A stretch of DNA of 34,927 nucleotides from Hoeflea sp. (GCF_014359905.1 NZ_JACIYP010000057.1:1-34927); one strand, 5' to 3'. Shown: positions 24,538 through 32,654, numbered from the stretch's first letter. Program-made: numbers and translations. The notes: generated by a model from the letters alone, not told the origin.

Positions 24538-25821
24538 ATGGAGACTGGCGCCGCGTTGTTTTCGATCCCGCTTTTTGAGCTCAACGGTCACACCGTGACG
24601 CTGGGCCAGACGTTGCTCGGCGTGCTGGCGGCACTCGTGCTGCTGGCGGTCTGGCTGGCGGTGACACTGGTGCGCGCGACGTCTGTCCGGACCCGGGCGG
24701 AAGCCGATGCAGCCGCCCGCGCGGCGCAGGCCGAGGCGCGGCTCGCCGAGATCCTGAAGGCGCAATCGGAGATGCAGGGCCGCATGGGCGCAATGACGGA
24801 ACTGTTTGGCGCGCGCCAGGCCGAGCTCAACCAGTCGATCGGGCAGCGGATCGACGGGATGACCCAGCGCATCGGCACGACGCTCACCGATCAGACCCGC
24901 AGCACCCATGAGAATCTGACGAAACTGCAGGAGCGGCTCGCGGTCATCGACACCGCGCAAGCCAATATCCAGTCGCTGGCGCGCGACGTGGTCGGGCTCC
25001 AGGCGATCCTGTCCAACAAGCAGACCCGTGGCGCCTTCGGCCAGTCGCGCATGGAAACCATCATTCGCGACGGCCTGCCGTTCGGGGCGTTCAGCTTTCA
25101 GCCGACGCTGAGCAACGGCATGCGGCCCGATTGCATGATCGCAATGCCCAACGGCGCACCCGATCTGGTGATCGACGCCAAGTTTCCGCTCGAAGCCTGG
25201 AACGCCATGCGCGAGGCCGAAAGCGCCGGCTCCGGGGATCAGGCAGCGCAAACGGCGCAACAGCGGTTCCGCCGGGATATCGAGCTGCACATCCGCGACA
25301 TCGCCGATAAATACCTGATCGCCGGCGAAACCCAGGACACGGCGTTTCTGTTCGTGCCGTCGGAATCGATCTTTGCCGAGATCCACGAGAATTTCGAGGC
25401 GATTGTGCACAAGGCGCAGCGCTCCCGCGTGGTGATCGTCTCGCCGTCGCTGCTGATGCTTTCGATCCAGGTAATCCAGGCGCTTTTGAAAGATGCGCGC
25501 ATGCGCGAGCAGGCGCATCTGATCCAGGGCGAGGTGCTGCGGCTGATGGAGGATCTGTCGCGGCTCGATGACCGGACCCGGAAATTGCAGGCGCATTTCT
25601 CCATGGCCCAGAAGGACGTCGAGCTGATCCTGACCTCGTCGGACAAGCTCTCCAAGCGCGGCGCCAAGATCGAGGCGCTGGAGTTCGCGCAGCTGGCCGA
25701 TGACGCCAAACCGGCCGCCTCCCCAACGGCGCCCGATGAGGCGTCCACTGTGGAGACAGGCCCGAAATTCGAGCCGCGCTCCTCGACGCTCCGGCTCAGG
25801 GTTGTCGACGAGGACGACTGA
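24538..25821 (+). CDS. rmuC: DNA recombination protein RmuC
   Basis: The 427-residue protein has an N-terminal membrane anchor ([21 protein letters not shown]) and a long coiled coil (residues about 45-160). The RmuC nuclease-like domain follows: [31 protein letters not shown] (PD-D/ExK-like motif), [20 protein letters not shown] and [16 protein letters not shown]. RmuC limits inversions at short inverted repeats and acts in DNA maintenance. A TTG at 24532 precedes the ATG by two codons; the ATG was preferred. Neither has a strong ribosome site. Confidence 0.93.
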   Translation: METGAALFSIPLFELNGHTVTLGQTLLGVLAALVLLAVWLAVTLVRATSVRTRAEADAAARAAQAEARLAEILKAQSEMQGRMGAMTELFGARQAELNQSIGQRIDGMTQRIGTTLTDQTRSTHENLTKLQERLAVIDTAQANIQSLARDVVGLQAILSNKQTRGAFGQSRMETIIRDGLPFGAFSFQPTLSNGMRPDCMIAMPNGAPDLVIDAKFPLEAWNAMREAESAGSGDQAAQTAQQRFRRDIELHIRDIADKYLIAGETQDTAFLFVPSESIFAEIHENFEAIVHKAQRSRVVIVSPSLLMLSIQVIQALLKDARMREQAHLIQGEVLRLMEDLSRLDDRTRKLQAHFSMAQKDVELILTSSDKLSKRGAKIEALEFAQLADDAKPAASPTAPDEASTVETGPKFEPRSSTLRLRVVDEDD

Positions 25822-25917
25822 CCCCTTTTCGCCGCGCGCGGAACCTGACACAAAGCCCGAACGCCATCAAAGCACGCGAGGCCGGTCCGCGACGGGCCCG
25901 AAAGCCGGGAGAACGCC

Positions 25918-26832
25918 ATGATCACCGTTATCGGATCCGTCAACATGGACCTGATCGCCACCACGCCACGGCTGCCCGAGCCTGGCGAAACCGTGACGGG
26001 CACGGACTTTTCCACCGCGCCCGGCGGCAAGGGCGCCAACCAGGCGCTGGCGGCGCGCCGCGCCGGGGCGGAGGTGCGGATGGCCGGCGCGGTGGGCAGC
26101 GACGCCTTCGCCGCCGAAGCCCTGGCCCTGCTCGCGGCGGCGGGCACGGATCTCGGCGCCGTCCGCCATCTTCCGGGACCCACCGGCACCGCGCTCATTC
26201 TTGTGGGCGGCGACGGCGAGAACATGATCGCCGTCATCCCCGCCGCCAATGGCAAGGTGACCGCGGACGATGCGGAACAGGCGGTGGCACGAATGGACGC
26301 AGGCGACACGCTGCTTCTGCAGATGGAAATCCCCGAAGATGCCTTGGGGGCAGCGCTGGCGGCGGCGCGGGCCGGATCCGTCACCAGCATCCTCAACATC
26401 GCCCCCCTCAGCGACGCGGTCGCCCGGCTTGCTGCCCAGGCCGATATCGTCATCGCCAACGAGACCGAATTCGCACGGCTGTCGGGCAGGAAGGTGGAGA
26501 CCTTGTCCGAGGCACGCACGGAACTCACCGCGCTGCACGGGAAAACCGGGCAGTGCATGATCGTCACCCTTGGCGGCGACGGCGTGTTATGGGCAAGAGA
26601 CGGCCAGATCGCCCATGTCGAATCGCTCAAGATCAAACCGGTCGACACTGTCGGCGCGGGCGACACCTTCTGCGGCTACCTGGCGCAAGGCCTCGACGCC
26701 GGAATGGAGTTTGCCGCGGCCATCCGCCGCGCTGCCGTGGCGGGCGCACTCGCCTGCCTCAAACCCGGCGCGCAACCCTCGATCCCGCTGGCGTCGGAGG
26801 TGGATGCGCGGCTTGAGGGCAGTGCAGCCTAG
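25918..26832 (+). CDS. rbsK: Ribokinase (PfkB family)
   Basis: The 304-residue PfkB-fold kinase carries GSVNMDLIATTPRLPEPGET, the N-terminal signature TAPGGKGANQALAARRAG, the catalytic VDTVGAGDTFCGYLAQGLDA (Asp in GAGD) and the C-terminal KPGAQPSIP typical of ribokinase. It phosphorylates ribose to ribose-5-phosphate. GGGAGAA precedes ATG 25918. The nucleoside hydrolase at 27566-28504 could supply ribose, which supports the ribokinase assignment, although a toxin-antitoxin pair now separates them. Confidence 0.93.
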   Translation: MITVIGSVNMDLIATTPRLPEPGETVTGTDFSTAPGGKGANQALAARRAGAEVRMAGAVGSDAFAAEALALLAAAGTDLGAVRHLPGPTGTALILVGGDGENMIAVIPAANGKVTADDAEQAVARMDAGDTLLLQMEIPEDALGAALAAARAGSVTSILNIAPLSDAVARLAAQADIVIANETEFARLSGRKVETLSEARTELTALHGKTGQCMIVTLGGDGVLWARDGQIAHVESLKIKPVDTVGAGDTFCGYLAQGLDAGMEFAAAIRRAAVAGALACLKPGAQPSIPLASEVDARLEGSAA

Positions 26833-26841
26833 ACTCGCCTG

Positions 26842-27132
26842 TTAGTTCGTTTCGCCCGTCTCATCATCATCGCCAATCCAGTCTGACCGCATATCGAGAA
26901 CGCGCAGGATCTCGATCCGGTCCTCAACAACACGGTACAGAAAATTGAATGGCGTGTGCAAAACGCGGTGTTCGCGCACGCCTTCAATCTTTTCCGAAGG
27001 GTGCCCGATAGAGGGGTTTGCCTTCAGGAGCTCTTGCACGGCCGCGAACCTTGTCTCGGCTGCGGCTTTTCCCTCCGGAAATGCCTTGATGTAGTAGGTC
27101 TTGAACCAGCGCAGGTCAGACGCACAGCTCAC
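26842..27132 (-). CDS. RelE/ParE-family toxin
   Basis: The 96-residue protein has the RelE/ParE fold signature in its C-terminal half: EGVREHRVLHTPFNFLYRVV and EDRIEILRVLDMRSDW. The N-terminal helices (LRWFKTYYIKAFPEGKAAAE) match the ParE-type layout. ParE toxins poison gyrase and RelE cleaves mRNA; which applies is not clear from sequence. The start is a GTG at 27132, 20 bp after the antitoxin stop, with no strong ribosome site. It ends ten bases from the convergent rbsK stop. Confidence 0.85.
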   Translation of the reverse strand: MSCASDLRWFKTYYIKAFPEGKAAAETRFAAVQELLKANPSIGHPSEKIEGVREHRVLHTPFNFLYRVVEDRIEILRVLDMRSDWIGDDDETGETN

Positions 27133-27152
27133 GAGAAAACCAGTCTCACAGG

Positions 27153-27437
27153 CTAGGCACGCCTTATGAGAACATCTGGCTCCGGCTCCGGCAACTCATG
27201 GTCACTGCCGATTGACTGAAACCAGGCATTCATTTTCTCTTCCGAGACAAATGCGCCCTTGTCGGCCTCGGCAACCGCCTCGCCGATGAGGCGGCGCTTC
27301 GCGACCTTGGCTTCCAGCATCATCCTTATGGCGCGGGTCGCCAGATAGGACGCGGACCGGTCCTCAAGCTTCGCCTCAGCCTCAAGGCTGGTCTTGAGGT
27401 CCTTGTCCAGGCGCATGGTGAAGGGAACTGCGCTCAT
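27153..27437 (-). CDS. Ribbon-helix-helix antitoxin (ParD/RelB-like) of the RelE/ParE pair
   Basis: The 94-residue protein begins with a ribbon-helix-helix DNA-binding domain (VPFTMRLDKDLKTSLEAEAK, then LEDRSASYLATRAIRMMLEA). An acidic, flexible C-terminal toxin-binding part follows (EADKGAFVSEEKMNAWFQSI, ending DHELPEPEPDVLIRRA). It lies directly upstream of the toxin, the normal order. The upstream region holds a strong promoter with a direct repeat over the -10 box, consistent with autorepression. Confidence 0.87.
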   Translation of the reverse strand: MSAVPFTMRLDKDLKTSLEAEAKLEDRSASYLATRAIRMMLEAKVAKRRLIGEAVAEADKGAFVSEEKMNAWFQSIGSDHELPEPEPDVLIRRA

Positions 27438-27459
27438 GCGACTTCTATTCCGAGGCCGG

Positions 27460-27509
27460 CAGTGTAGGCGATCGTCACACAGTGTATTCCAGCCGCTCCA
27501 CAGGTCAAG
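27460..27509 (-). promoter_or_regulatory. Promoter and repeat operator of the toxin-antitoxin pair
   Basis: CTTGAC (27509-27504), a 17-bp spacer and TACACT (27486-27481) form a near-consensus promoter on the minus strand. TACACTG occurs twice, at 27486-27480 over the -10 box and at 27466-27460, exactly 20 bp apart (two helical turns). This is what an autorepressing antitoxin would occupy. Confidence 0.6.
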
Positions 27510-27565
27510 CTTATCGGCCAGCCGAAGACTGGCGATGAGCTCGGATGCGCACCATTCCTCGGGCT

Positions 27566-28504
27566 TTAAAGCTTGCCCACCCGTTCGATGAACAGATCGA
27601 AAAACCGGTCCGCATCGACGCTGTCCACGACAAAGACGTTTTCAGGAAGACCGGTGACCTTCCACCAGTCGACAACGGTTGCGCCCAGCGTGAGCTCGGA
27701 GTCGGTTTCGATCCGGACATTGCAGGTGCGGCCGCCGAACATGCCGGGGTCAATCAGCCAGGCTACAACAGTCGGGTCATGCAGCGGGCCGCCATCGGTG
27801 CCGTATTTCCGCTCGTCGAAGCGCTCGAAGAACTCGAGCATGTCGGCCAGCACCATCGACGGGCGGTTGCCATTGGCGCGCAGGCGCTCGACGCGCGCCC
27901 TTGTGGTCAGCACCTTGTGAGTGACATCGAGCGGCATCATGGTGATCGGCACGCCGGACCGGAACACGATATCGGCGGCTTCCGGGTCGACATAGATGTT
28001 GAACTCGGCCGAAGGCGTGATGTTGCCGCCCTCGAAAAATCCGCCGCCCATCAGCACGATTTCCCTGACCCGCGCGACGACGCCGGGGACGCGCTCAAAC
28101 ACGGTGGCGATGTTGGTGAGCGGGCCGAGCGCGCACAGCGTCACCGTTCCCTCCGGTTCGTTGCGCAGCGTTTCGATGATGAAATCGACGGCGTGCACGG
28201 CTTCGAGCGGCCGGGCCGGTTCAAAGGGCTCAACGCCGTCCAGCCCGGTCTTGCCATGCACGTGCTCGGCGGTCACCAGCTTGCGCTTGAGCGGAGCACC
28301 GGCGCCGGCATACACGGGAACATCGTTTCGGCCGCAAATCTCGGTGATGATACCGGCGTTGCGGGCCGTGAGCGCAAGCGGCACATTGCCCGCCACAGCG
28401 GTGATGCCCAGCACCGCAAGCTCGGGGCTGGCGAGCGCCAGCATGATCGCCGCGGCGTCATCCTGGCCGGGGTCGGTATCGATGATGATCTTGCGCGGCG
28501 TCAT
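27566..28504 (-). CDS. Inosine/uridine-preferring nucleoside hydrolase
   Basis: The 312-residue enzyme splits ribonucleosides into base and ribose. The calcium-binding cluster IIIDTDPGQDDAAAIMLALA at the N-terminus is the family hallmark. VPVYAGA, GKTGLDG, TLCALGPLTNIATVFE, IVLMGGGFFEGGNITPSAEF and the C-terminal DSVDADRFFDLF are also conserved. ATG 28504 is favoured over 28510 because GGGGA is seven bases upstream. Specificity within the IUNH family is not clear. Salvaged ribose could go to the ribokinase at 25918-26832. Confidence 0.94.
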   Translation of the reverse strand: MTPRKIIIDTDPGQDDAAAIMLALASPELAVLGITAVAGNVPLALTARNAGIITEICGRNDVPVYAGAGAPLKRKLVTAEHVHGKTGLDGVEPFEPARPLEAVHAVDFIIETLRNEPEGTVTLCALGPLTNIATVFERVPGVVARVREIVLMGGGFFEGGNITPSAEFNIYVDPEAADIVFRSGVPITMMPLDVTHKVLTTRARVERLRANGNRPSMVLADMLEFFERFDERKYGTDGGPLHDPTVVAWLIDPGMFGGRTCNVRIETDSELTLGATVVDWWKVTGLPENVFVVDSVDADRFFDLFIERVGKL

Positions 28505-28571
28505 GGTCATTCCCCGGGAAGCGATTCGGTTTTGGCGAGACTACGAGCCAGTGAAGCCCGGGGGCAAGGTT

Positions 28572-28601
28572 CTTGCGAAGCGCTGGTGAAGTTCCCATAT
28601 T
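28572..28601 (+). promoter_or_regulatory. Heat-shock (sigma32-like) promoter of hsp20
   Basis: CTTGCG (28572-28577), a 16-bp spacer and CCCATATT (28594-28601) resemble RpoH promoters (CTTG / CCCATxT). The start would be near 28607, giving a leader of about 55 nt. A GGCATC/GATGCC hairpin dyad (28602-28619) spans the start region. Confidence 0.55.
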
Positions 28602-28631
28602 GGCATCAAGTCGGATGCCGAATGCGGGTCC

Positions 28632-28662
28632 GGCTCCTGTCGCTTGAGAACGAGGACAAGCC
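28632..28662 (+). other. Putative RNA thermometer hairpin over the hsp20 ribosome site
   Basis: In the RNA GGCU (28632-28635) pairs with AGCC (28659-28662) next to the AUG. CCU (28636-28638) pairs with the AGG (28653-28655) of the ribosome site GAGGA. CG (28641-28642) pairs with CG (28651-28652), leaving a GU bulge and an 8-nt loop. Weak, bulged sequestration of the ribosome site is what ROSE-type thermometers of rhizobial small heat-shock genes show. No energy calculation was done. Confidence 0.45.
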
Positions 28663-29094
28663 ATGACGCGCATGACGCCCTTTTCGAGCCCGCTGCTGCT
28701 GGGTTTCGACACCATGGAAAAGACCCTGGAGCGGGTCGCCAAGGGGTCGGAAGGCTATCCGCCCTACAATATCGAACGCATCCGCGCCTCTTCCGACGGC
28801 TCCAATGCCGAACGGCTGAGGATCACGCTGGCCGTTGCCGGATTCGGCGACGACGACCTGGAAGTGACGACGGAAGAGAATCAGCTTGTCATCCGCGGTC
28901 GCCAGGCGGATTCCGATGGACGCGAATACCTGCATCGCGGCATCGCCGCGCGGCAGTTCCAGCGCATGTTCGTGCTTGCCGACGGCATGCAGGTCACATG
29001 CGCCGAATTGAAGAACGGTTTGCTTTCCGTCGATCTAATTCGCCCCGAACCGGAGCGCATGGTGCGGAAAATTAACATTTCGGTTCGAGACTGA
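28663..29094 (+). CDS. Hsp20-family small heat-shock protein
   Basis: The 143-residue protein is an IbpA-like chaperone. The N-terminal segment (FSSPLLLGFDTMEKTLERVA, then PPYNIERI) is typical of rhizobial IbpA/HspA forms. The alpha-crystallin domain runs from about residue 45 (LRITLAVAGFGDDDLEVTTE) to the conserved GLLSVDLIRPEP. The short C-terminal extension ends INISVRD. It binds unfolding proteins as oligomers. A sigma32-like promoter and a hairpin masking the ribosome site suggest dual heat control. A DUF1150 gene follows at 55 bp, an association I recall as common in this group. Confidence 0.94.
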   Translation: MTRMTPFSSPLLLGFDTMEKTLERVAKGSEGYPPYNIERIRASSDGSNAERLRITLAVAGFGDDDLEVTTEENQLVIRGRQADSDGREYLHRGIAARQFQRMFVLADGMQVTCAELKNGLLSVDLIRPEPERMVRKINISVRD

Positions 29095-29149
29095 AGATCA
29101 AGGCCCATTCCGACAGGATGTTTCCTGCCACTCACCGGAGGAAATCTTT

Positions 29150-29407
29150 ATGATTGCGAAATCTGGAAAAATTCAATTGTCCGCTCATGACCTGGCGCTG
29201 CTCGGCGCCGGCAAGGTCGGCTATATCCGCAAGATGCGCTCCGAAGAGGTCAGCGCCCGCTTCCCGGAAGCCCCCGAACTCGATCCCGGACTCGAGCTGT
29301 GGGCTCTGTTCGGCGCCGACGGAACCCCGATCCTCTTGACAGACAACCGTTCGAGCACGTTCTACCGTGCGGCCGAGGATGAGCTGAAAACCGTGTCCCT
29401 GCACTGA
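29150..29407 (+). CDS. DUF1150 family protein
   Basis: The 85-residue protein has the DUF1150 pattern: a helical N-terminus (LSAHDLALLGAGKVGYIRKM), then a compact beta region GLELWALFGADGTPILLTDN followed by RSSTFYRAAEDELKTVSLH. The function is unknown. It usually lies next to hsp20 in this group and is probably cotranscribed with it here, so a link to protein quality control is plausible but inferred. CGGAGGAAA lies a few bases before ATG 29150. Confidence 0.9.
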   Translation: MIAKSGKIQLSAHDLALLGAGKVGYIRKMRSEEVSARFPEAPELDPGLELWALFGADGTPILLTDNRSSTFYRAAEDELKTVSLH

Positions 29408-29431
29408 ACCAAGATTGCCAGGGCGCCCGCG

Positions 29432-29459
29432 TCCCAGGGACGGGAAGCCATCCCTGGGA
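29432..29459. terminator. Bidirectional stem-loop between DUF1150 and ptsN
   Basis: TCCCAGGGA (29432-29440) and TCCCTGGGA (29451-29459) form a perfect 9-bp stem with a 10-nt loop in the 52-bp gap between convergent genes. No T-tract follows on either strand. Confidence 0.5.
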
Positions 29460-29924
29460 TCAGGCCGCGTTGGACGCGGTCTCTCCGGTGAGAAAGGCAT
29501 AGAGCGACGCGGCGTTGTCGGTGGCGCGCAGTTTGGCCACCATGTCGCTGTCGCGCATGACGCGGGCAATCCGCGACAGCGCCTTGAGGTGATCGGCGCC
29601 CGCGCCTTCAGGCGCAAGCAGCAGGAACACAAGATCAACCGGCTGATCGTCAAGGGCCTCGAAGTCAACCGGATGATCAAGGCGCGCGAACACGCCGACG
29701 ATGTGATCAAGCGTCGCAAGCTTGCCATGCGGAATGGCAATGCCATTGCCAACGCCGGTCGAGCCAAGCCGTTCGCGCTGGAGAATGACATCAAACACCT
29801 CGCGCTCGCTCAGTCCGGTGACTTCCGCGGCCTTGGCCGACAGTTCCTGCAACAGCTGCTTCTTGGAGTTTGCCTTGAGCGCAGGCAGAACAGAGTTCTG
29901 CGCAATCAGATCAGCAAGCGCCAT
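29460..29924 (-). CDS. ptsN: PTS IIA-like nitrogen regulatory protein PtsN (EIIA-Ntr)
   Basis: The 154-residue protein accepts phosphate from NPr at His66 in GNGIAIPHGKL, the EIIA active site of the mannitol/fructose family. Other conserved parts are LLQELSAKAAEVTGL, ERLGSTGVG and VFARLDHPVDFEALDDQPVD, then LVFLLLAPEGAGADHLKALS. It signals nitrogen/carbon status to potassium transport and other targets rather than transporting sugar. It lies downstream of rpoN and hpf in the classical cluster, about 120 bp after hpf. Confidence 0.96.
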   Translation of the reverse strand: MALADLIAQNSVLPALKANSKKQLLQELSAKAAEVTGLSEREVFDVILQRERLGSTGVGNGIAIPHGKLATLDHIVGVFARLDHPVDFEALDDQPVDLVFLLLAPEGAGADHLKALSRIARVMRDSDMVAKLRATDNAASLYAFLTGETASNAA

Positions 29925-30045
29925 GTCACGTTCCTTGTTCCGAGCCCGCTGTGGGCAACCTTTTTCGCTTCATGCAAAGGCAGCGGGACGGCGCGGTCTT
30001 TCCCGCGCCTGTCCCGCTTGCCCGATTTCATATCAGCAAACGCCT

Positions 30046-30618
30046 TCAGGCCTTAACCCCACCGGCGTCAATCCAGCCTATATTGCCGTCATCGCGGCGA
30101 TATACCACATTGAGCGCATCATTGCCCGCATTGCGGAACATCAGGATCCGCTCGTCCGTCATGTCAAGCGCCATCACCGCATGGGCCACGCTCATCGTGA
30201 CGAGCTGCTTGGTGCTTTCCGCAATGATCGCCGGAGCATAATCCGCAGGGACTTCGTCGGCATCCTCGCTGGCTGAATCCACCACCGCATAGGCCAGCTC
30301 GGCATGGGTCTGCTGGCCATTGGCGTAATGATCCTTGAGGCGGCGCTTGTAGCGGCGCAGCCGCTTTTCAACGCGCTCGGCGGCGGCGTCAAACGCCGGC
30401 TGCGGATCCTGGGCTTCGCCGGTGGCGTGCAACACGACGCCGGTATCAAGGTGGATCTTGCAATCGGACGTGAACCTGGATCCGGACTTCTCCACGATCA
30501 CATGGCTCGAGAAGCCGCCGTCGTAGTATTTGCGGACAGCCCCCGTGATCTGATCCTCGATGCGGGTCCGGAACGACTCGCCGATTTCCATATGCTTACC
30601 CGAAACTCGCACGCTCAT
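30046..30618 (-). CDS. hpf: Long-form ribosome hibernation promoting factor
   Basis: The protein has 190 residues from ATG 30618 (AAGGGA upstream); an upstream in-frame start at 30699 is rejected. The N-terminal S30AE domain (MSVRVSGKHMEIGESFRTRI, then EDQITGAVRKYYDGGFSSHV, and HATGEAQDPQPAFDAAAERVEKRLRR) binds the small subunit. A linker of about 40 residues leads to the C-terminal dimerisation domain (MSVAHAVMALDMTDERILMF, RNAGNDALNVVYRRDDGNIG). The long form alone can dimerise 70S ribosomes into 100S particles. It lies directly downstream of rpoN, with a separate promoter. Confidence 0.95.
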   Translation of the reverse strand: MSVRVSGKHMEIGESFRTRIEDQITGAVRKYYDGGFSSHVIVEKSGSRFTSDCKIHLDTGVVLHATGEAQDPQPAFDAAAERVEKRLRRYKRRLKDHYANGQQTHAELAYAVVDSASEDADEVPADYAPAIIAESTKQLVTMSVAHAVMALDMTDERILMFRNAGNDALNVVYRRDDGNIGWIDAGGVKA

Positions 30619-30779
30619 GGATAGTCCCTTCTTCTTTTTGACTTGGGGATTTAGTCTAAGCCAAGCGCCCCGCTCATCCAAGCGGTTGACGGCGGTCAAT
30701 TGCTCCGGCTCAAGGAATTTTTCACTTGACAGATCCGGCGGCCCGGGTGCGTGTTCTTTCCTGCCAGGTGCGGTGCGGC

Positions 30780-30808
30780 TTCTACGCTGATGCGCCTACC
30801 CTGTCAAG
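30780..30808 (-). promoter_or_regulatory. Sigma70-type promoter of hpf
   Basis: CTTGAC (30808-30803), a 17-bp spacer and GTAGAA (30785-30780) on the minus strand lie about 160 bp before the hpf start, with the rhizobial CTTGAC -35 form. It stands back to back with the sigma54 promoter on the other strand. A second CTTGACAG copy, inverted, is at 30725-30732. Confidence 0.5.
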
Positions 30809-30810
30809 TT

Positions 30811-30826
30811 TGGCACGGTCCTTGCA
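30811..30826 (+). promoter_or_regulatory. Sigma54 (-24/-12) promoter pointing antisense into rpoN
   Basis: TGGCACGGTCCTTGCA has the invariant GG (30812-30813) and GC (30824-30825) ten bases apart and matches the TGGCAC-N5-TTGCA consensus exactly. Transcription would start near 30837 on the plus strand, 28 bp before the rpoN stop, and run antisense into rpoN. No clear NtrC or NifA upstream site was found within 150 bp. Confidence 0.65.
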
Positions 30827-30864
30827 TAATTCAACAGCGATTTCAGAGGATTGCCTGCTTCTGG

Positions 30865-32418
30865 TCAAACCGCGGCGGCGCGGGCGCGAGCGCGCTTTTC
30901 CCGGCGGCGCTGGACCGAGGACGGAATCGCCAAGGCTTCGCGATATTTCGCCACGGTCCGCCGGGCGATCTCGATTCCGGCCTGCTTGAGCAGATCCACC
31001 AGATCATCGTCAGACAGCACCGCCTCGGGCGCCTCCTGTTCAACCAGCACGCGGATGCGGTGACGCACGGATTCGGCCGAGTGGGCATCGCCGCCGGCCT
31101 GGGCCGAGGCAATCGACACCGTAAAGAAATATTTCAGCTCGAACACGCCGCGCGGCGTGATCATGTATTTGTTGGACGTCACGCGGCTGACGGTGGATTC
31201 ATGCATGCCGATGGCCTCGGCCACGGATTTGAGATTGAGCGGGCGCAGATGATCGACGCCGTGCAGCAGGAAGGCATCCTGCTGGCGGACGATCTCGGAC
31301 GCCACCTTCATGATGGTGCGGGCACGCTGGTCAAGCGAGCGCGCCAGCCAGTTGGCGGTCTGCAGGCACTCGCTGAGAAAATCCTGGCCGGCGGCGTTCT
31401 TGGCCATCTTGCCGGTCACAGTGGTGAAATAGGTCTGGTTGACCAGCACCCGCGGCAGGGTGTCCGGGTTGAGCTCGATGGTCCAGCCGCCATCCGACGC
31501 TGGCCGCACCGACACATCGGGCACGATCATTTCACTCGATCCGGTCTCGAACCGCGTACCCGGCTTGGGGTCCAGCGCGCGGATCTCGGCCATCATTTCG
31601 AGCAGATCCTCCTCATCGACGCCGCAGATCCGCGTCAGCGCGGAGAAATCGCGACGCGCCAGAAGCTCGAGATTGCCGACAAGGGCCGCCATCGCCGGAT
31701 CGAGCCGGTCCTTGCGCGCGAGCTGCAAGGCCAGGCATTCCGACAGCGACCGGGCGAAGATCCCCGCCGGCTCGAAATCCTGAAGCCGAGCCAGCACCGC
31801 ATCGACCTGCTCCGGGTCGGCGCCCAGCCGTTCGGTGGTTTCATCAAGCTCGCCGGTCACGTAGCCTGCGGCATCGAGCTGGTCGGCGAGTTCGGTGGCG
31901 ATCAGCCGCTCGGCCGGATCGAAGAAGGCAAAGGCAATCTGCTCGGCCACGTGATCGCGCAGGGTTGGCGCGCGGGCTGCAAAATCATCGAGATCATAGC
32001 CTTCGCTGGCATGCCCGCCGTCGCTGCCGGGCATGGATTTCCAATTGTCGATGAATTCGGGTGCATCAACCCGTTCGACACCGTGATCATCAGGGAAGAC
32101 GTTCTCGTAACGGCCGTCGATCTCGGAGCGCATGCGCTCGGCCTGGCTTTCGGCCGAACCGGCCCAGGCCGCGTCCTCGCCCATGTCCATGGCCACGACA
32201 TTGGGCTCGGGCCTCTCGTCCGGCGCATCGGCAATGGCGTCGGCAGACTCTGTTTCAGGCGTGACCAGTTCGAGCAGCGGATTGCGCTCGACTTCCTGCT
32301 CGATGAACCGTGTCAGCTCGACATGGCTGAACTGGAGCAGCCGGATCGACTGCATCAGTTGCGGCGTCATCACCAGTGACTGGCTTTGACGCAATTGAAG
32401 ACCGGCTGACAAGGCCAT
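30865..32418 (-). CDS. rpoN: RNA polymerase sigma-54 factor RpoN
   Basis: The 517-residue protein has all sigma54 regions. Region I reads LRQSQSLVMTPQLMQSIRLL (Gln/Leu-rich, activator contact). An acidic region II follows (about 50-140). The core-binding domain includes LRDHVAEQIAFAFFDPAERL and GYVTGELDETTERLG. The DNA-binding helix-turn-helix reads SVAEAIGMHESTVSRVTSNK. The C-terminal RpoN box is ARRTVAKYREAL (about residues 485-496), which reads the -24 element. A basic Arg-rich tail ends the protein. It controls nitrogen and other enhancer-dependent genes. A CTTGAC-N17-CAAGAT promoter lies upstream. Confidence 0.97.
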   Translation of the reverse strand: MALSAGLQLRQSQSLVMTPQLMQSIRLLQFSHVELTRFIEQEVERNPLLELVTPETESADAIADAPDERPEPNVVAMDMGEDAAWAGSAESQAERMRSEIDGRYENVFPDDHGVERVDAPEFIDNWKSMPGSDGGHASEGYDLDDFAARAPTLRDHVAEQIAFAFFDPAERLIATELADQLDAAGYVTGELDETTERLGADPEQVDAVLARLQDFEPAGIFARSLSECLALQLARKDRLDPAMAALVGNLELLARRDFSALTRICGVDEEDLLEMMAEIRALDPKPGTRFETGSSEMIVPDVSVRPASDGGWTIELNPDTLPRVLVNQTYFTTVTGKMAKNAAGQDFLSECLQTANWLARSLDQRARTIMKVASEIVRQQDAFLLHGVDHLRPLNLKSVAEAIGMHESTVSRVTSNKYMITPRGVFELKYFFTVSIASAQAGGDAHSAESVRHRIRVLVEQEAPEAVLSDDDLVDLLKQAGIEIARRTVAKYREALAIPSSVQRRREKRARARAAAV

Positions 32419-32532
32419 GGCTACGCACTACTCCCCTTGGGCCGATCATAAAGCGGGAGCGGTCATGCCGCGCCACCGTTCCCGATCCCCGGGCGCCGCT
32501 CAAGGCACACTCCCACGACCCATCTGGCCCAA

Positions 32533-32561
32533 ATCTTGCTTTTTTCTTCGTTCGGGTCAAG
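32533..32561 (-). promoter_or_regulatory. Sigma70-type promoter of rpoN
   Basis: CTTGAC (32561-32556), a 17-bp spacer and CAAGAT (32538-32533) on the minus strand lie about 115 bp before ATG 32418, in the 236-bp gap after lptB. It shows rpoN can be transcribed independently of the lpt genes. Confidence 0.5.
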
Positions 32562-32654
32562 TGGGAGCTGGCAACAGGATAAAAGCCGCCGGGCAACGGG
32601 CGAAATTGCGCGATTTGAAGGCCAAACCGGATGGTTTTGCGCCGTCAGGCGGGA

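Noticed and set aside
24415..25851. Long minus-strand extension of the def frame opposite rmuC
   Set aside because: The extra 479 codons are an antisense shadow. Deformylase homology starts at ATG 24414 and rmuC is the real gene.
30751..32379. 542-codon open frame on the plus strand opposite rpoN
   Set aside because: Composition is Arg/Gly/His-rich and unlike any fold. It starts before the sigma54 transcription start and mirrors the codon-position GC bias of rpoN, so it is a GC shadow rather than a gene.
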